Source of the DNA: Anaerolineae bacterium
GTDB lineage: Bacteria > Chloroflexota > Anaerolineae > Aggregatilineales > Phototrophicaceae
NCBI GenBank assembly: GCA_019912965.1
Contig: JAIOHM010000175.1
Location: forward strand, 62,001-126,000
Direction of reading: 5' to 3'
Length of the DNA: 64,000 nt
The first letter of the stretch is position 1. Every line of letters starts with the position of its first letter. Shown one piece after another: positions 16,208-24,984 of the stretch. The translations under genes and the position numbers were made by a program. The notes below the pieces were generated by a model. It did no database searches. It was not told the DNA's origin and was given only the letters and a program-made list of their open reading frames with translations.

Positions 16208-17287
16208 TTAGGCGATGTAGCGCCAGCCACCAAACCAGTAGATATAAATAAGGGCCATGTACGAGAAGATTAGGAAGATGAAAATAAGTTTGCTGAGAAA
16301 AGAAGATCGTTGAGTAGCCAGATTTTTATTCAAAACATTGGCTACACCGCTTATCAGGCCAACTCCCATGCTACGCGGTTCAGCACCAGTCAGCACTAAA
16401 TTGACACCGCCTGCTATCCCTAAGGTTGCGATAAGGCCTATAACCATCATAAAGTTATATTCGATCACAATGGCCACGATCAGCAGCATCCCGCCCATTA
16501 GCACAACAGCCATTCTGTTTATGGTTTTCTGGCCTAAGTTGCCGAAGAAACCTGTAATTATCCACGCCAGAACGACAATTATGCACCAGCCGGGAAATGA
16601 AATATTTAACGGTGGCAGCGCATATTGAACTACCAAGCCGAGGCTTTTGCCGATTACAGGAATGAATAAGGGTAACCAGATTAGTGTGCTGCCCAACCAA
16701 GCTCCCATTTGCTTAAGTTGGCTTGCAATTTGATAGCGGTGATTCTGGAATTGTTTCGGCTGGATGAACAGCCACCAAAGCAATTTAAAATGATCACGCG
16801 GATTCCATATTGAGAGGTTTAAAGCGTTGGTTGTCTGGGTTTGATCTAGTGGTTGCGATTTGATTTTTGGCTGCGGGTTGGCAAGGTCGTTGAGATGTTT
16901 ATTAATGCTATCAACGAGTTGTTGAATCGCAGTTGGGTAATCCGTTCTGAAATCTACGCGTTGTGTCCTGATTAGCTCAATAGGTACCGCATCGGTTTCA
17001 CTTCCTCTCGCTAACACTGGAAAAATCCGGTGTGCTGGGTGGCGTGAGCGTGCATAAGCGAGTTCACGGCTGACCCATTCAGATTGTTTGGAATCTGGCG
17101 AGAGGATGACGACCACACACTTGGTTTCCTGAATAGCTTCTTCAATTTCCCTGTTCCATGAGTCTGTACCGGGGGTTAAGGCTTCATCTGTCCAGACAGT
17201 AATTTGGTGTACGCGGAGGTCGTCCCGGATGCGCTGCATGAGGGCGGTGTCTTTGCGGCTGTAGCTAAGGAAAACGTGGTGCGGCAT
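16208..17287 (-). CDS. TIR-domain membrane protein
   Basis: 359 aa. Residues 1-130 are a TIR domain: HHVFLSYSRKDTALMQRIRDDL start, VWTDEALTPG loop, and SEWVSRELAYARSR with the Glu in the position used by NADase-type TIRs. Residues about 180-355 hold five or six hydrophobic helices with no recognisable enzyme motif, so the TIR faces the cytoplasm on an integral membrane anchor. It lies on the opposite strand between nuoL and nuoM and splits the complex I locus. A -10-like TATAAT is read on the minus strand at 17329-17324. A signalling or defence role is an inference from the domain. Confidence 0.85.
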   Translation of the reverse strand: MPHHVFLSYSRKDTALMQRIRDDLRVHQITVWTDEALTPGTDSWNREIEEAIQETKCVVVILSPDSKQSEWVSRELAYARSRHPAHRIFPVLARGSETDAVPIELIRTQRVDFRTDYPTAIQQLVDSINKHLNDLANPQPKIKSQPLDQTQTTNALNLSIWNPRDHFKLLWWLFIQPKQFQNHRYQIASQLKQMGAWLGSTLIWLPLFIPVIGKSLGLVVQYALPPLNISFPGWCIIVVLAWIITGFFGNLGQKTINRMAVVLMGGMLLIVAIVIEYNFMMVIGLIATLGIAGGVNLVLTGAEPRSMGVGLISGVANVLNKNLATQRSSFLSKLIFIFLIFSYMALIYIYWFGGWRYIA

Positions 17288-17430
17288 AGGTTAGATTATC
17301 AGGACAATGAATAGTCACTTTTTATTATAGTGTGGAAATGGGAAATAGATGTAAGCGTTTTAAGGCGGATATTTTGGGTGGCAGGTGTGGAATTCAATTC
17401 AACATCTGAAGCGAAGGGGATTCGGCATAT

Positions 17431-17447
17431 GTCTAGTTCAACTAGAC
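17431..17447. promoter_or_regulatory. Perfect 17-bp palindrome, possible operator
   Basis: GTCTAGTT-C-AACTAGAC is a perfect dyad, placed between the divergent TIR and nuoM genes. The binding factor is unknown. Confidence 0.3.
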
Positions 17448-17495
17448 GTTTCATCTCGGTGGTCTAATTTCTGAATGTTTTCGCGGGAAAGCGGC

Positions 17496-17522
17496 GGGCG
17501 AACACGCGGGTTCGCCCCTACA
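17496..17522. repeat. Interspersed palindromic element, copy 2
   Basis: GGGCGAAC (17496-17503) pairs with GTTCGCCC (17510-17517), followed by CTACA. Confidence 0.65.
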
Positions 17523-17646
17523 GTTAGCCAGACGTACAATTGAATTTAACGTCTACTTCGCTACTTTAATAATGGTTACAGATTCCGGTTTGGTTACAAT
17601 CATCATTGCCTTGAAATCGGCTGGTGAAAAGTTGCACATGAGCAGG

Positions 17647-17652
17647 TATACT
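17647..17652 (+). promoter_or_regulatory. Candidate -10 element for nuoM-nuoN
   Basis: TATACT lies 54 bp upstream of nuoM, but no good -35 stands 16-18 bp before it. Some promoter is expected here because nuoM is cut off from nuoL by a reverse-strand gene. Confidence 0.3.
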
Positions 17653-17705
17653 AGGTAGACTTTAGCAGTTCTCAAACGCACCCGAATTTCAGGAGCGAGT
17701 CGGTT

Positions 17706-19256
17706 ATGGAAAGTACCGCTATTACGCTCACCAGTGTGCTGCTGTTTACGCCGCTGGTGGGGATGATTGTCCTTCTATTTTTACGTGAAGAAACACAACT
17801 TTCGACGATTAAGTGGACGGCATTGGGCGTCAGTTTGCTGACGTTTGCGATGTCGCTGCTGTTGTGGATTGGTTACAACCCGCAAGACCCCGGTTTGCAG
17901 ATGGTGCAGAATGTCGCCTGGATTCCGACGGCGGGCATCAGCTATTACGTGGGCGTGGACGGCCTGAGCATTTTGCTGATTGTGCTGACTACGTTCATTA
18001 TGCCGCTGGCGATTTTGAGTTCGTTCAGGACACATGTGCTGGAAGAACGCGGGCGGCAAAAACTGTACTATGCGTTCATGCTGCTGCTGGAATTCGCCAT
18101 GATCGGCGTGTTCGTAGCACAGGATTTGTTCCTGTTCTACATCTTCTGGGAAGTGACGCTGGTGCCGATGTATTTCCTGATTGGCATCTGGGGCGCGGAA
18201 CAGCGGGTGTATGCAGCGGTGAAGTTCTTCCTGTACACGATGGCTGGCTCGATTTTGATGCTGCTGGCCATTCTGTATGTGGGCATCAACGCCGGGACGT
18301 TCTCGGTGCCGGACATTGTGACAGGCATCCAGAGCGGGGCGATCAGCTTCCCGTTCGACGGTCTGTTCAGTACACAGTCGTTCCTGTTCCTCGGCTTTCT
18401 GGTGGCATTCGCTATCAAAGTACCGCTGTGGCCGTTCCACAGCTGGCTGCCGGATGCTCACGTTCAAGCGCCAACAGCGGGTTCGGTCATTCTGGCGGGC
18501 GTGCTGCTGAAGCTAGGTGCATACGGTATCGTGCGGTTCTGTCTGCCGCTGTTCCCAGAGGCCAGCGTTCAGTGGGCACCTATCGTCGGTGCGCTGGCGG
18601 TGATCGGCATCATTTATGGTGCATGGGTGAGCTACGCGCAAACCGATGTCAAGAAACTGGTGGCGTATTCTTCCGTGAGCCATATGGGTTTCGTCGTGCT
18701 GGGCATCTTCGCGCTGAACGCGCAGGGCATCAACGGCGGTATCCTGCAAATGGTGAATCATGGCATCAGCACTGGCGGCCTGTTCTTGCTGGTCGGTATG
18801 CTTTACGAACGTCGTCACACCAAAGCGATTGATGCTTATGGCGGTATCTGGAAAGTGCTCCCGATTTTCGGCGGCATCAGCCTGTTGATTACGCTGAGCA
18901 GCATGGGTCTGCCGGGTCTGAACGGTTTCGTGGGCGAGTTCACGATTTTGCTGGGCACCTTTGGCAGCGAGCAGTTGGGCTTCTTCTTCGCGCTGTTCGC
19001 CACACTGGGCGTCATTCTGGCAGCGGTGTACATGCTGTACATGTTCCAGAAGGTGTTCATGGGTGAAGTGGTGAAGGAAGAAAACAAAAATCTCGAACCC
19101 CTGCACTGGCAGGAATATGCCGTGCTGATCCCGATTGTGATCGTCATCTTCCTGATCGGCCTCCAACCGGGGATTTTCTTCAACGCAATGGATGCCAGCG
19201 TCAACAAGGTTGTGCAGCAGGTCTCGAACGCAGCGGCCAGTATGGTGCTGCGCTAA
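17706..19256 (+). CDS. nuoM: NADH-quinone oxidoreductase subunit M
   Basis: Antiporter-like proton-pumping subunit, 516 aa, about 14 helices. Visible family motifs: FYIFWEVTLVPMYFLIGIWG, AIKVPLWPFHSWLPDAHVQAPTAGSVILAGVLLKLGAYG and VKKLVAYSSVSHMGFVVLG. GGAG precedes the ATG. It is separated from nuoL by 2.5 kb, so it needs its own promoter or long read-through. Confidence 0.96.
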   Translation: MESTAITLTSVLLFTPLVGMIVLLFLREETQLSTIKWTALGVSLLTFAMSLLLWIGYNPQDPGLQMVQNVAWIPTAGISYYVGVDGLSILLIVLTTFIMPLAILSSFRTHVLEERGRQKLYYAFMLLLEFAMIGVFVAQDLFLFYIFWEVTLVPMYFLIGIWGAEQRVYAAVKFFLYTMAGSILMLLAILYVGINAGTFSVPDIVTGIQSGAISFPFDGLFSTQSFLFLGFLVAFAIKVPLWPFHSWLPDAHVQAPTAGSVILAGVLLKLGAYGIVRFCLPLFPEASVQWAPIVGALAVIGIIYGAWVSYAQTDVKKLVAYSSVSHMGFVVLGIFALNAQGINGGILQMVNHGISTGGLFLLVGMLYERRHTKAIDAYGGIWKVLPIFGGISLLITLSSMGLPGLNGFVGEFTILLGTFGSEQLGFFFALFATLGVILAAVYMLYMFQKVFMGEVVKEENKNLEPLHWQEYAVLIPIVIVIFLIGLQPGIFFNAMDASVNKVVQQVSNAAASMVLR

Positions 19257-19257
19257 T

Positions 19258-19306
19258 CAGGTGCTAAGTGCTAGGTGCTAAGTTAAAAGTACTGAGTACT
19301 GAGGAT
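19258..19306. repeat. Period-7 repeat array, seven units
   Basis: CAGGTGC, TAAGTGC, TAGGTGC, TAAGTTA, AAAGTAC, TGAGTAC, TGAGGAT directly after the nuoM stop. Confidence 0.75.
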
Positions 19307-19351
19307 TTCGTGAACCGCTTTTAGAGATCAAAAAATCCTGACCCCCGCGTG

Positions 19352-19380
19352 CGCCAGATTTGGGCAAGCTCAGTCTGGCG
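19352..19380. repeat. Hairpin with GGCAAGCTC loop, copy 2
   Basis: CGCCAGA (19352-19358) pairs with TCTGGCG (19374-19380). The loop contains GGCAAGCTC, as in copy 1 at 15186, but every stem position has changed together. Confidence 0.6.
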
Positions 19381-19431
19381 TTCTCTACAAAATGGAGAAA
19401 TGATCGGGGTAACTTGTATGCAGGGGTAATT

Positions 19432-20946
19432 ATGTTTCAAGTACCGAGTTTAGCGGATCTCAACCTAGGCGTGACGCTCCCGGCCATCAGTCTGGCGTTT
19501 GGTGCGTGTATCTTGCTGATGGTGGACATCCTGTTTGTGCCGAAAGACCGTAAAATCGTTACGGCGTGGCTGGCGATGGCAGGCGTGCTGGTGAGCTTCG
19601 TCATCAACCTGCTGACGTTTAATCAGGCTGGCAGCGCCTTTCTGGGTGCGTTCGTGGCGGATGGCTTCACCAGCGTATTCAATATCATCATTCTGGTGAC
19701 GGCGTTCATCAGCATTCTGTTGAGCATCGATTACCTGAAGCGGACGGAAATTGAGCGCGGTGAGTTCTACTCGCTGATTCTGCTGAGCGTCAGCGGGATG
19801 ATGTTCATGGCAAGCGCCAACGATATTGTGCTGATCTTCGTGGCGCTGGAACTGCTGAGTATTCCGCTGTATGTGCTGGCGGCTTTCCGGGTGCCGGATG
19901 TGCGCTCGGAAGAAAGCGGTATGAAATATTTCATCCTCGGCGCATTCGCCAGCGCGTTCTTCGTGTTCGGGTCGGCGCTGGTGTACGGCGCAACCGGGAC
20001 GACCAGCCTACCGGGGATTTTTGCGGCGGCGGAAGCAATTTCGTCTACTGGCGGTTCGTCGGCTTTCCTGCTGCTGTTAGGTGCGGGTCTGCTCCTCGTG
20101 GCACTGGGTTTCAAGGTGGCAGTCGTGCCGTTCCATATGTGGACGCCAGATGTGTATGAAGGCGCACCGACCCCCGTCACGGCTTTCATGAGCGTGGGCG
20201 CGAAGGCTGGCGGTTTCGCGGCACTGCTGCGGATTATGCTGGTTGGGTTACCGACGTTCGTCATCGGGGATAGTCAGACGGCGGCAGCATGGCAGCAGTC
20301 GTTCTGGATTATCGCCGCGCTGACGCTGATTCTGGGTAATCTGGTGGCAGTGGCACAGACAAATATCAAGCGTATGCTGGCGTATTCGTCGATTGCCCAC
20401 GCAGGCTATGTCATGATGGCGGTGGCGGCGGCGGGTTCGGCAGGTGTGGCGAATCAGGGCGCGCAGGCTGCGGTGCTGTATCTGCTGGCGTACATGTTCA
20501 CCAATCTGGGCGCGTTCGGTGTGGCGCTGGCGATTGAGAAGAACGACGGCACAGGTACCAACCTAGATGATTTTGTCGGCCTCGCCAAGAGCCGTCCAAC
20601 GCTGGCGCTGATGATGGCGGTATTTATGCTCAGTCTGACGGGCATTCCGCTGACTTCCGGATTCATCGGCAAGTGGTTTGTGTTCAGCGCGACGATGAAC
20701 GCCGGATTAGTCCCGCTGGCGATCATCGGTGTAATTACCAGCGTGGTGAGCGCGTTCTACTATGTGCGCGTGATCGTCAATATGTACCTGCGTGATGGCG
20801 AAGGTGACCCGGCGGAAGGGGCGACACCTTATGTCAACTGGGCGATTTACGCGGCGTTTGCCGGAACGCTCATTATGGGTATTCTGCCGTTTTTGGCGAC
20901 AAATTTGACCGATACGATTGCAATTGCTTCGACAGTCGTGCGGTAA
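19432..20946 (+). CDS. nuoN: NADH-quinone oxidoreductase subunit N
   Basis: Third antiporter-like subunit, 504 aa from ATG 19432 (CAGGGG upstream). An in-frame codon at 19360 lies inside the repeat hairpin and is unlikely to be used. Motifs: LLSIPLYVLAAF, AVVPFHMWTPDVYEGAPTPVTAFMSVGAKAGGFAALLR and TNIKRMLAYSSIAHAGYVMM. Last gene of the locus, followed by an intrinsic terminator. Confidence 0.96.
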   Translation: MFQVPSLADLNLGVTLPAISLAFGACILLMVDILFVPKDRKIVTAWLAMAGVLVSFVINLLTFNQAGSAFLGAFVADGFTSVFNIIILVTAFISILLSIDYLKRTEIERGEFYSLILLSVSGMMFMASANDIVLIFVALELLSIPLYVLAAFRVPDVRSEESGMKYFILGAFASAFFVFGSALVYGATGTTSLPGIFAAAEAISSTGGSSAFLLLLGAGLLLVALGFKVAVVPFHMWTPDVYEGAPTPVTAFMSVGAKAGGFAALLRIMLVGLPTFVIGDSQTAAAWQQSFWIIAALTLILGNLVAVAQTNIKRMLAYSSIAHAGYVMMAVAAAGSAGVANQGAQAAVLYLLAYMFTNLGAFGVALAIEKNDGTGTNLDDFVGLAKSRPTLALMMAVFMLSLTGIPLTSGFIGKWFVFSATMNAGLVPLAIIGVITSVVSAFYYVRVIVNMYLRDGEGDPAEGATPYVNWAIYAAFAGTLIMGILPFLATNLTDTIAIASTVVR

Positions 20947-20971
20947 ATAGAGTTCTCTAAAGCAATATAAG

Positions 20972-21007
20972 CGGCGTCGAATGAAAATCCGACGCCGTTT
21001 TTGTTTT
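20972..21007 (+). terminator. Intrinsic terminator of the nuo locus
   Basis: CGGCGTCG (20972-20979) pairs perfectly with CGACGCCG (20990-20997), followed by TTTTTGTTTT. It lies 25 bp after nuoN. Confidence 0.9.
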
Positions 21008-21012
21008 GAAGG

Positions 21013-21498
21013 CTATTTGTGGGTTTGGTCGAAATATTCCCAGCCCTGCAAATCCGGCGGTTCGATTCCCAATTCGGTCATAATGGCCTTGATCTGTTCG
21101 CGGTGTTCGGTGGCGTGGTTGATGACCTGTGTGAGCAAAATGGTTTTGGGTACATCGCGGGGCGTGCCATCCCAATCGACTACTACGGTGTCGTTTGGTT
21201 GGACTTTGGGCGCCCATTCAATCAGGCCAGCGCCCGTAGTCCGCAGCGATTCGATCATTTCCGGCATGGTCAGGGGCGGTGCGTTTTCCGGACGGTTGAG
21301 GCGCTGCCCGGTGCTGATGCGCGAAAAGTAGGATTGTTCGGATGTGACGATGTGCTGCATGGTTTCGGCAATCGACCCGAAAGAGCCGGGAATACGGGCG
21401 GCTAGTTGTTCGCTGGTCAGTTGAGCGCAGCGTTCAAACAGCGCCAGATTGGCCCAAAGGTGGTGACTGTAGAGTGTGGTGAGCGTATCGGTTTTCAT
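21013..21498 (-). CDS. DinB-family four-helix-bundle protein
   Basis: 161 aa. The family metal site is visible as a His in AETMQHIVTSEQSYF (about residue 49) and HATEHREQI (about residues 126-131). DinB proteins are metal-dependent thiol transferases or related enzymes; the substrate here is unknown. GGAG lies 5-6 nt before the ATG. It is convergent with nuoN across the terminator. Confidence 0.85.
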   Translation of the reverse strand: MKTDTLTTLYSHHLWANLALFERCAQLTSEQLAARIPGSFGSIAETMQHIVTSEQSYFSRISTGQRLNRPENAPPLTMPEMIESLRTTGAGLIEWAPKVQPNDTVVVDWDGTPRDVPKTILLTQVINHATEHREQIKAIMTELGIEPPDLQGWEYFDQTHK

Positions 21499-21506
21499 GT
21501 TGTCTC

Positions 21507-21548
21507 CTAAACTAGTGCTAAGTGCTAGGTGCTAGGTGCTAGGTCAAC
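21507..21548. repeat. Period-7 repeat array, six units
   Basis: CTAAACT, AGTGCTA, AGTGCTA, GGTGCTA, GGTGCTA, GGTCAAC. It sits just upstream of the DinB gene's ribosome binding site, and is the least degenerate array of the window. Confidence 0.75.
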
Positions 21549-21604
21549 TATCTGTCCCGCATCGTGTCATAGCTGCTGATCCTTTATAGAAGGCGTGGGG
21601 ACAA

Positions 21605-22418
21605 TCAGGGTTTGCGACCAACGGTAATCATATGCCCGGTTGCGCCGAGGACGGCGGGTTCGCTTTCCACCGCCCGGATAAATTGCAGCAGGCGTTCGCG
21701 CAGGGTAGGGTTTTCCCATAAAGTATCGAAATTGTTGATGAAACTGCCGACACTTTCGACAGCGACAGCGGCTTGCAGATTGTATCCGGCTTCGGTCACT
21801 TCGGTCTGAATTTCGTCGGGATGGTGGAAAAAGGCGGTGGTGAAATAGCCGCGCTGTCCGGTGGGATTGCGATGCTGTCCATCGACCAAATCCTGCGCGG
21901 CGAGTTCGGCAAAGTGATCGTCGGCGATGTAGCCCCGTTTTGAGGCCATCCATCAACGAGGCGAAACGGGAGATGGTGGCAGCGAACAACAATCCCGACG
22001 GTTTGAGCAAACGCCAGGCTTCGCGTAACGTCTGGATGCGGTCGACTCGTTCGGTCAGATGATAGAGTGGGCCGAACAGCAGCACGGCATCGGCGCTGGC
22101 ATCCGGGAAATTGACATGACGGGCATCGCCAACCGTCCCGCTGGCTAAGGGGTGGTTGGTGGTGGTTGCATTTGCCTGTTCGATGTGTAAAGGTATCAGG
22201 TCGATGAGGTGCACGGTGTAACCCAATTCCGCTAACCAGAAGGCGTAAATGCCCGCGCCGCCGCCAATATCCATCACAACGGCTGGCGGCTTGGGCAGGT
22301 AACGCAGCACGATTTCCTGACTGCGGATTAGTTCGAGCTGTCCGCCACCAACGGTTAGGCGATTTTGTTCGCGGCCTTGATCGTAGTAGTCGGTGATTTT
22401 GTTGGTGTGCATAGGCAT
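21605..22418 (-). pseudogene. SAM-dependent methyltransferase, split by a frameshift
   Basis: The N-terminal part (from 22418, or better from ATG 22412, which has AAGGGG 6 nt upstream) reads as a class I methyltransferase: VVMDIGGGAGIYAFWLAELG is the SAM motif I and LLFGPLYHLTERVDR a conserved block. After ISRFASLMDG the frame is lost. The matching C-terminal half (DDHFAELAAQDLVDGQHRNP through TGHMITVGRKP) continues one frame over from about 21949 to 21605. One extra base in the AAAA run near 21940 explains it. It is either a recent frameshift or a sequencing error. Confidence 0.75.
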
Positions 22419-22606
22419 CCCCTTGAATACATTATGACGATTATAGGATAAATTGACACCAGTGAAAGACCCATTATGGACTATTGTGAACCTATATAGT
22501 AATTGTCATTAGGGTGGACTCAGTCGGCACTGCATAAAATGATCACTTGTCGCTATGATGAAAAGGCATTTTTACCCTTTTCGTGATCCATTTTCTAGCG
22601 AGTTTT

Positions 22607-23590
22607 ATGTCTCAAAACCAACGTGGTGGTCTGCTGCTGATCGTGCTGGCAGCTACCGGATATTCGTTTTTTGCCATCTTCACCAAAGTGATTTATCAAA
22701 ATGGGCTTTCACAGCCGCTGGATATTCTGGTGTGGCGGTTTGTGCTGGCTGCGCCGATTATGTGGGGTGTGATCGGACTGCGGGGGGGTAAAAGGCCCTC
22801 ACCCCTAGCCCCTCTCCCTCAGGGCGAGGGGAACAAGAGCGTCTCATCGGGTGAAAAGCGGACGGCGCTGTTGGGGATGGGGTTGCTGTTTGGTGTGGTG
22901 GCGCTGGCGGCATTTTTCGCGTTGGAACGGTTGCCCGTGAGTTTGTACACGGTGCTGATTTACACCTATCCGGCGATGGTGGCGTTGATGAGTCTGTTCC
23001 TGGGGGAACGACTGACGGCGGCGGGATGGGCGGCACTGGGTCTGACGCTGGTGGGTGTGGTGCTGACCGTGCCGGATATTTTCAACGGCTTTGGGGATAT
23101 TGATCCAGTGGGTGTGGCGCTGGTGCTGACGAACGCGATACTGTACGCCTTGTATATCGTGCTGAGTGGGCGGATTTTGCGGGGGCATCAGGATTTGACG
23201 CGGGCAAGCGCGTGGAGCATTACAGGGTCGCTGGTTTTTTCGGTGCTGGTGCTGGTTGTGCGCGGTGCGGCTGTGCCATCGAATATGGGGGCTGTGGGCG
23301 GTTTGCTGGCATTGGCTTCGGTCAGTACGGTGATTCCGATTGTGGCGTTTTATGCCGGGATGCACCGTTTGGGCGCGGCGCGGGCTTCGATTTTGAGCAT
23401 GATTGAACCGGTGCTGACGCTGGTGTGGGCGGCACTTTTTTTAGGGGAAGCCCTTGAGCCGATCAAGCTATTGGGTGCGGCGTTGATTTTGGGGAGTGTG
23501 GTGCTGCTGCAACTGCCTGCACGGAGTCATGAGGTACGAGGACTGAGGGCTGAGGGGGAAGTTAAAAGGAAATCCAGTAATGAGGTATGA
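22607..23590 (+). CDS. EamA/DMT-family transporter with repeat-derived insert and tail
   Basis: About 327 aa, ten predicted helices in two EamA halves (VVALAAFFALERLPVSLYTVLIY ends half 1; ARASILSMIEPVLTLVWAALFLGE is the half-2 signature). Substrate unknown. Two oddities: the loop after helix 2 contains SPLAPLPQGEGN, encoded by a palindromic intergenic repeat, and the last ~20 residues after LLQLPA are encoded by a period-7 array. ATG 22607 is preferred over the in-frame GTG 22583; no strong ribosome binding site is seen. Confidence 0.85.
   Translation: MSQNQRGGLLLIVLAATGYSFFAIFTKVIYQNGLSQPLDILVWRFVLAAPIMWGVIGLRGGKRPSPLAPLPQGEGNKSVSSGEKRTALLGMGLLFGVVALAAFFALERLPVSLYTVLIYTYPAMVALMSLFLGERLTAAGWAALGLTLVGVVLTVPDIFNGFGDIDPVGVALVLTNAILYALYIVLSGRILRGHQDLTRASAWSITGSLVFSVLVLVVRGAAVPSNMGAVGGLLALASVSTVIPIVAFYAGMHRLGAARASILSMIEPVLTLVWAALFLGEALEPIKLLGAALILGSVVLLQLPARSHEVRGLRAEGEVKRKSSNEV
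22796..22831. repeat. CCCCTCTC palindromic repeat inside the EamA gene
   Basis: CTCACCCCTAGCCCCTCTCC (22799-22818) is shared with the intergenic copy at 15803-15822, apart from one final base context. CCCCTC (22809-22814) pairs with GAGGGG (22826-22831), with an inner CCCT/AGGG pair. It stays in frame. Confidence 0.75.
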
Positions 23591-23602
23591 GTGATTCAGA
23601 AG
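23524..23602. repeat. Period-7 array overlapping the EamA 3' end
   Basis: GAGTCAT, GAGGTAC, GAGGACT, GAGGGCT, GAGGGGG (23524-23558), then AGTAATG, AGGTATG, AGTGATT near the stop codon. Confidence 0.65.
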
Positions 23603-23664
23603 TAGGCCAAGTGACAAATAGTGAATTGTTGCTTTCGGGCGAGCATTTATTTTAGAATGTGACT

Positions 23665-24216
23665 ATGGAAAAACCAAAACGTGATGTTGTAACGCCGGAT
23701 ATGCAAAAACGGCTGTTGATTAACCGGGATGGCAAGCTGACGCCGGGGCAGTGGCGGGATATGATTACCGAGCCGCTGGTGACGCTGCTGCTGTTGATGA
23801 CGCCGGGGATTATGGTGCTTGGGCCGCGCTTGGGGGCGATGTTCTTCGGCGGGTTTACGTTGATCGCCCTGCTGGCGCTGGTTGGGCTGGCGGTTACGGT
23901 GATTTTCCGGGCGCAGCGGTATGCACGTTTGCCAGTGCATTTTGAGGTGTTTTACGCCGGGAATGAATTCCGCCCGTTCTGGCTGTTCTGGCGGCCTCAA
24001 ATTCTGTATACGCGCGCGGATAAGCCGATGCGGTTTGCCAAGAGCCTCGCGCCGTATCTGCCGCTGGAACCGGGGCAGCCGTATTTGGTCTATTACCTGA
24101 AAGATACAGCGGCCAATGTGCTGTTGAGCATCGCTCCAGCAGATCATCCAGAGGCGGCGAAATGGCAGCCTTCGGCATCGTTCGAGGGGCGGTATAAGCG
24201 GCGTTCGCCCTCTTAG
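23665..24216 (+). CDS. Uncharacterised two-helix membrane protein
   Basis: About 183 aa. A 40-residue cytoplasmic-like N-terminus is followed by two closely spaced hydrophobic helices (about residues 40-80) and a soluble C-terminal part of about 100 residues, starting with FRAQRYARLPVHFEVFYAG. I do not recognise the family. No operon partner is evident; the EamA gene ends 74 bp upstream. Confidence 0.7.
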   Translation: MEKPKRDVVTPDMQKRLLINRDGKLTPGQWRDMITEPLVTLLLLMTPGIMVLGPRLGAMFFGGFTLIALLALVGLAVTVIFRAQRYARLPVHFEVFYAGNEFRPFWLFWRPQILYTRADKPMRFAKSLAPYLPLEPGQPYLVYYLKDTAANVLLSIAPADHPEAAKWQPSASFEGRYKRRSPS

Positions 24217-24222
24217 TATCGT

Positions 24223-24249
24223 GGGCGACCAAGCTGGTCGCCCCTACAG
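24223..24249. repeat. Interspersed palindromic element, copy 3
   Basis: GGGCGACC (24223-24230) pairs with GGTCGCCC (24236-24243) around AAGCT, followed by CTACAG. Confidence 0.7.
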
Positions 24250-24290
24250 GATTGTATTGATTAGTTTGCTATTCCCCGACAGGAAATTCT

Positions 24291-24572
24291 TTAGACCGAG
24301 GCGGTTTTGCCTGTGAGCAGGAATTTGGTGTCCGGCGAGGTTAAGGCGCGGAATTCCTGACTGTCTTCTTCCAATTGTTCCAACGCAATTTCCAGCGCCT
24401 TGCTGATGAGCGCGATCTGGTCACGCTGATCGTCGAGCGCCAGCCCGTTGAGCGCGGCATTGCCAATGCCTTTATCCAACCCGGCGTCAGTGAGGAGGGT
24501 GACGGTGTGGGCGGGCAGGTACAGGCGACCGTTGCGAAAGTAGGGGGCGTAGTCTTTTACCATTGGGGGCAT
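24291..24572 (-). CDS. Small hypothetical protein
   Basis: 93 aa, soluble. The segment YFRNGRLYLPAHTVTLLTDAGL is followed by an acidic helical C-terminal part. No family recognised. A weak GAGG stands about 10 nt before the ATG. Confidence 0.55.
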   Translation of the reverse strand: MPPMVKDYAPYFRNGRLYLPAHTVTLLTDAGLDKGIGNAALNGLALDDQRDQIALISKALEIALEQLEEDSQEFRALTSPDTKFLLTGKTASV

Positions 24573-24984
24573 TATTGTAGAGCCTCGTTGCTATTCATAC
24601 TTCGTTATAACCTTATTGTAACCGCACATCAATTAATTTAAAGTGGTGAAAGTGTAAAGGATTTGTGAAATGTTTTGATGCAATGTGTACAGGATGGGGT
24701 CATCCGGGCGCAGACTGATTTATTAAGTTAATAATGTTCTGAAATATTGTAAGTTTCTGTTTAGATTTTTTTTAGATGTTCAGTAAAAATGAGGCCTTCA
24801 GGGATAAATTTCGTATATCAAGTCTGTAATTTCGTTTAATCACCTAAAATTTTTTAGATTTTATTGAGGGCTTTTTATTGAAGATCAGGTATAATATAGT
24901 ACTGAATGACTAATGACATTCCTATGCAAACTTGGATAATGAAGTAAGAGGGATTATCAGAATAAAGAAATAAGGGATTTAAGT
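24573..24984. other. AT-rich intergenic region upstream of the FHA gene
   Basis: 412 bp, clearly more AT-rich than its surroundings, with no gene. A -10-like TATAAT lies at 24890-24895, with no good -35 at standard spacing. The transcript would have a leader of about 85 nt before 24985. Confidence 0.5.

Larger units (their letters stand above)
17288..17705. other. Intergenic region between the TIR gene and nuoM
   Basis: 418 bp without a gene. It holds a palindrome at 17431-17447, an interspersed hairpin at 17496-17520, two GGTTACA direct repeats (17574-17580 and 17592-17598, 18 bp apart) and a -10-like TATACT at 17647-17652. Both flanking genes are transcribed outward from it. Confidence 0.6.

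Noticed and set aside
17813..18832. 339-codon open frame on the plus strand inside nuoM
   Set aside because: It is a frame-shifted shadow of nuoM, whose own frame is intact with all motifs.
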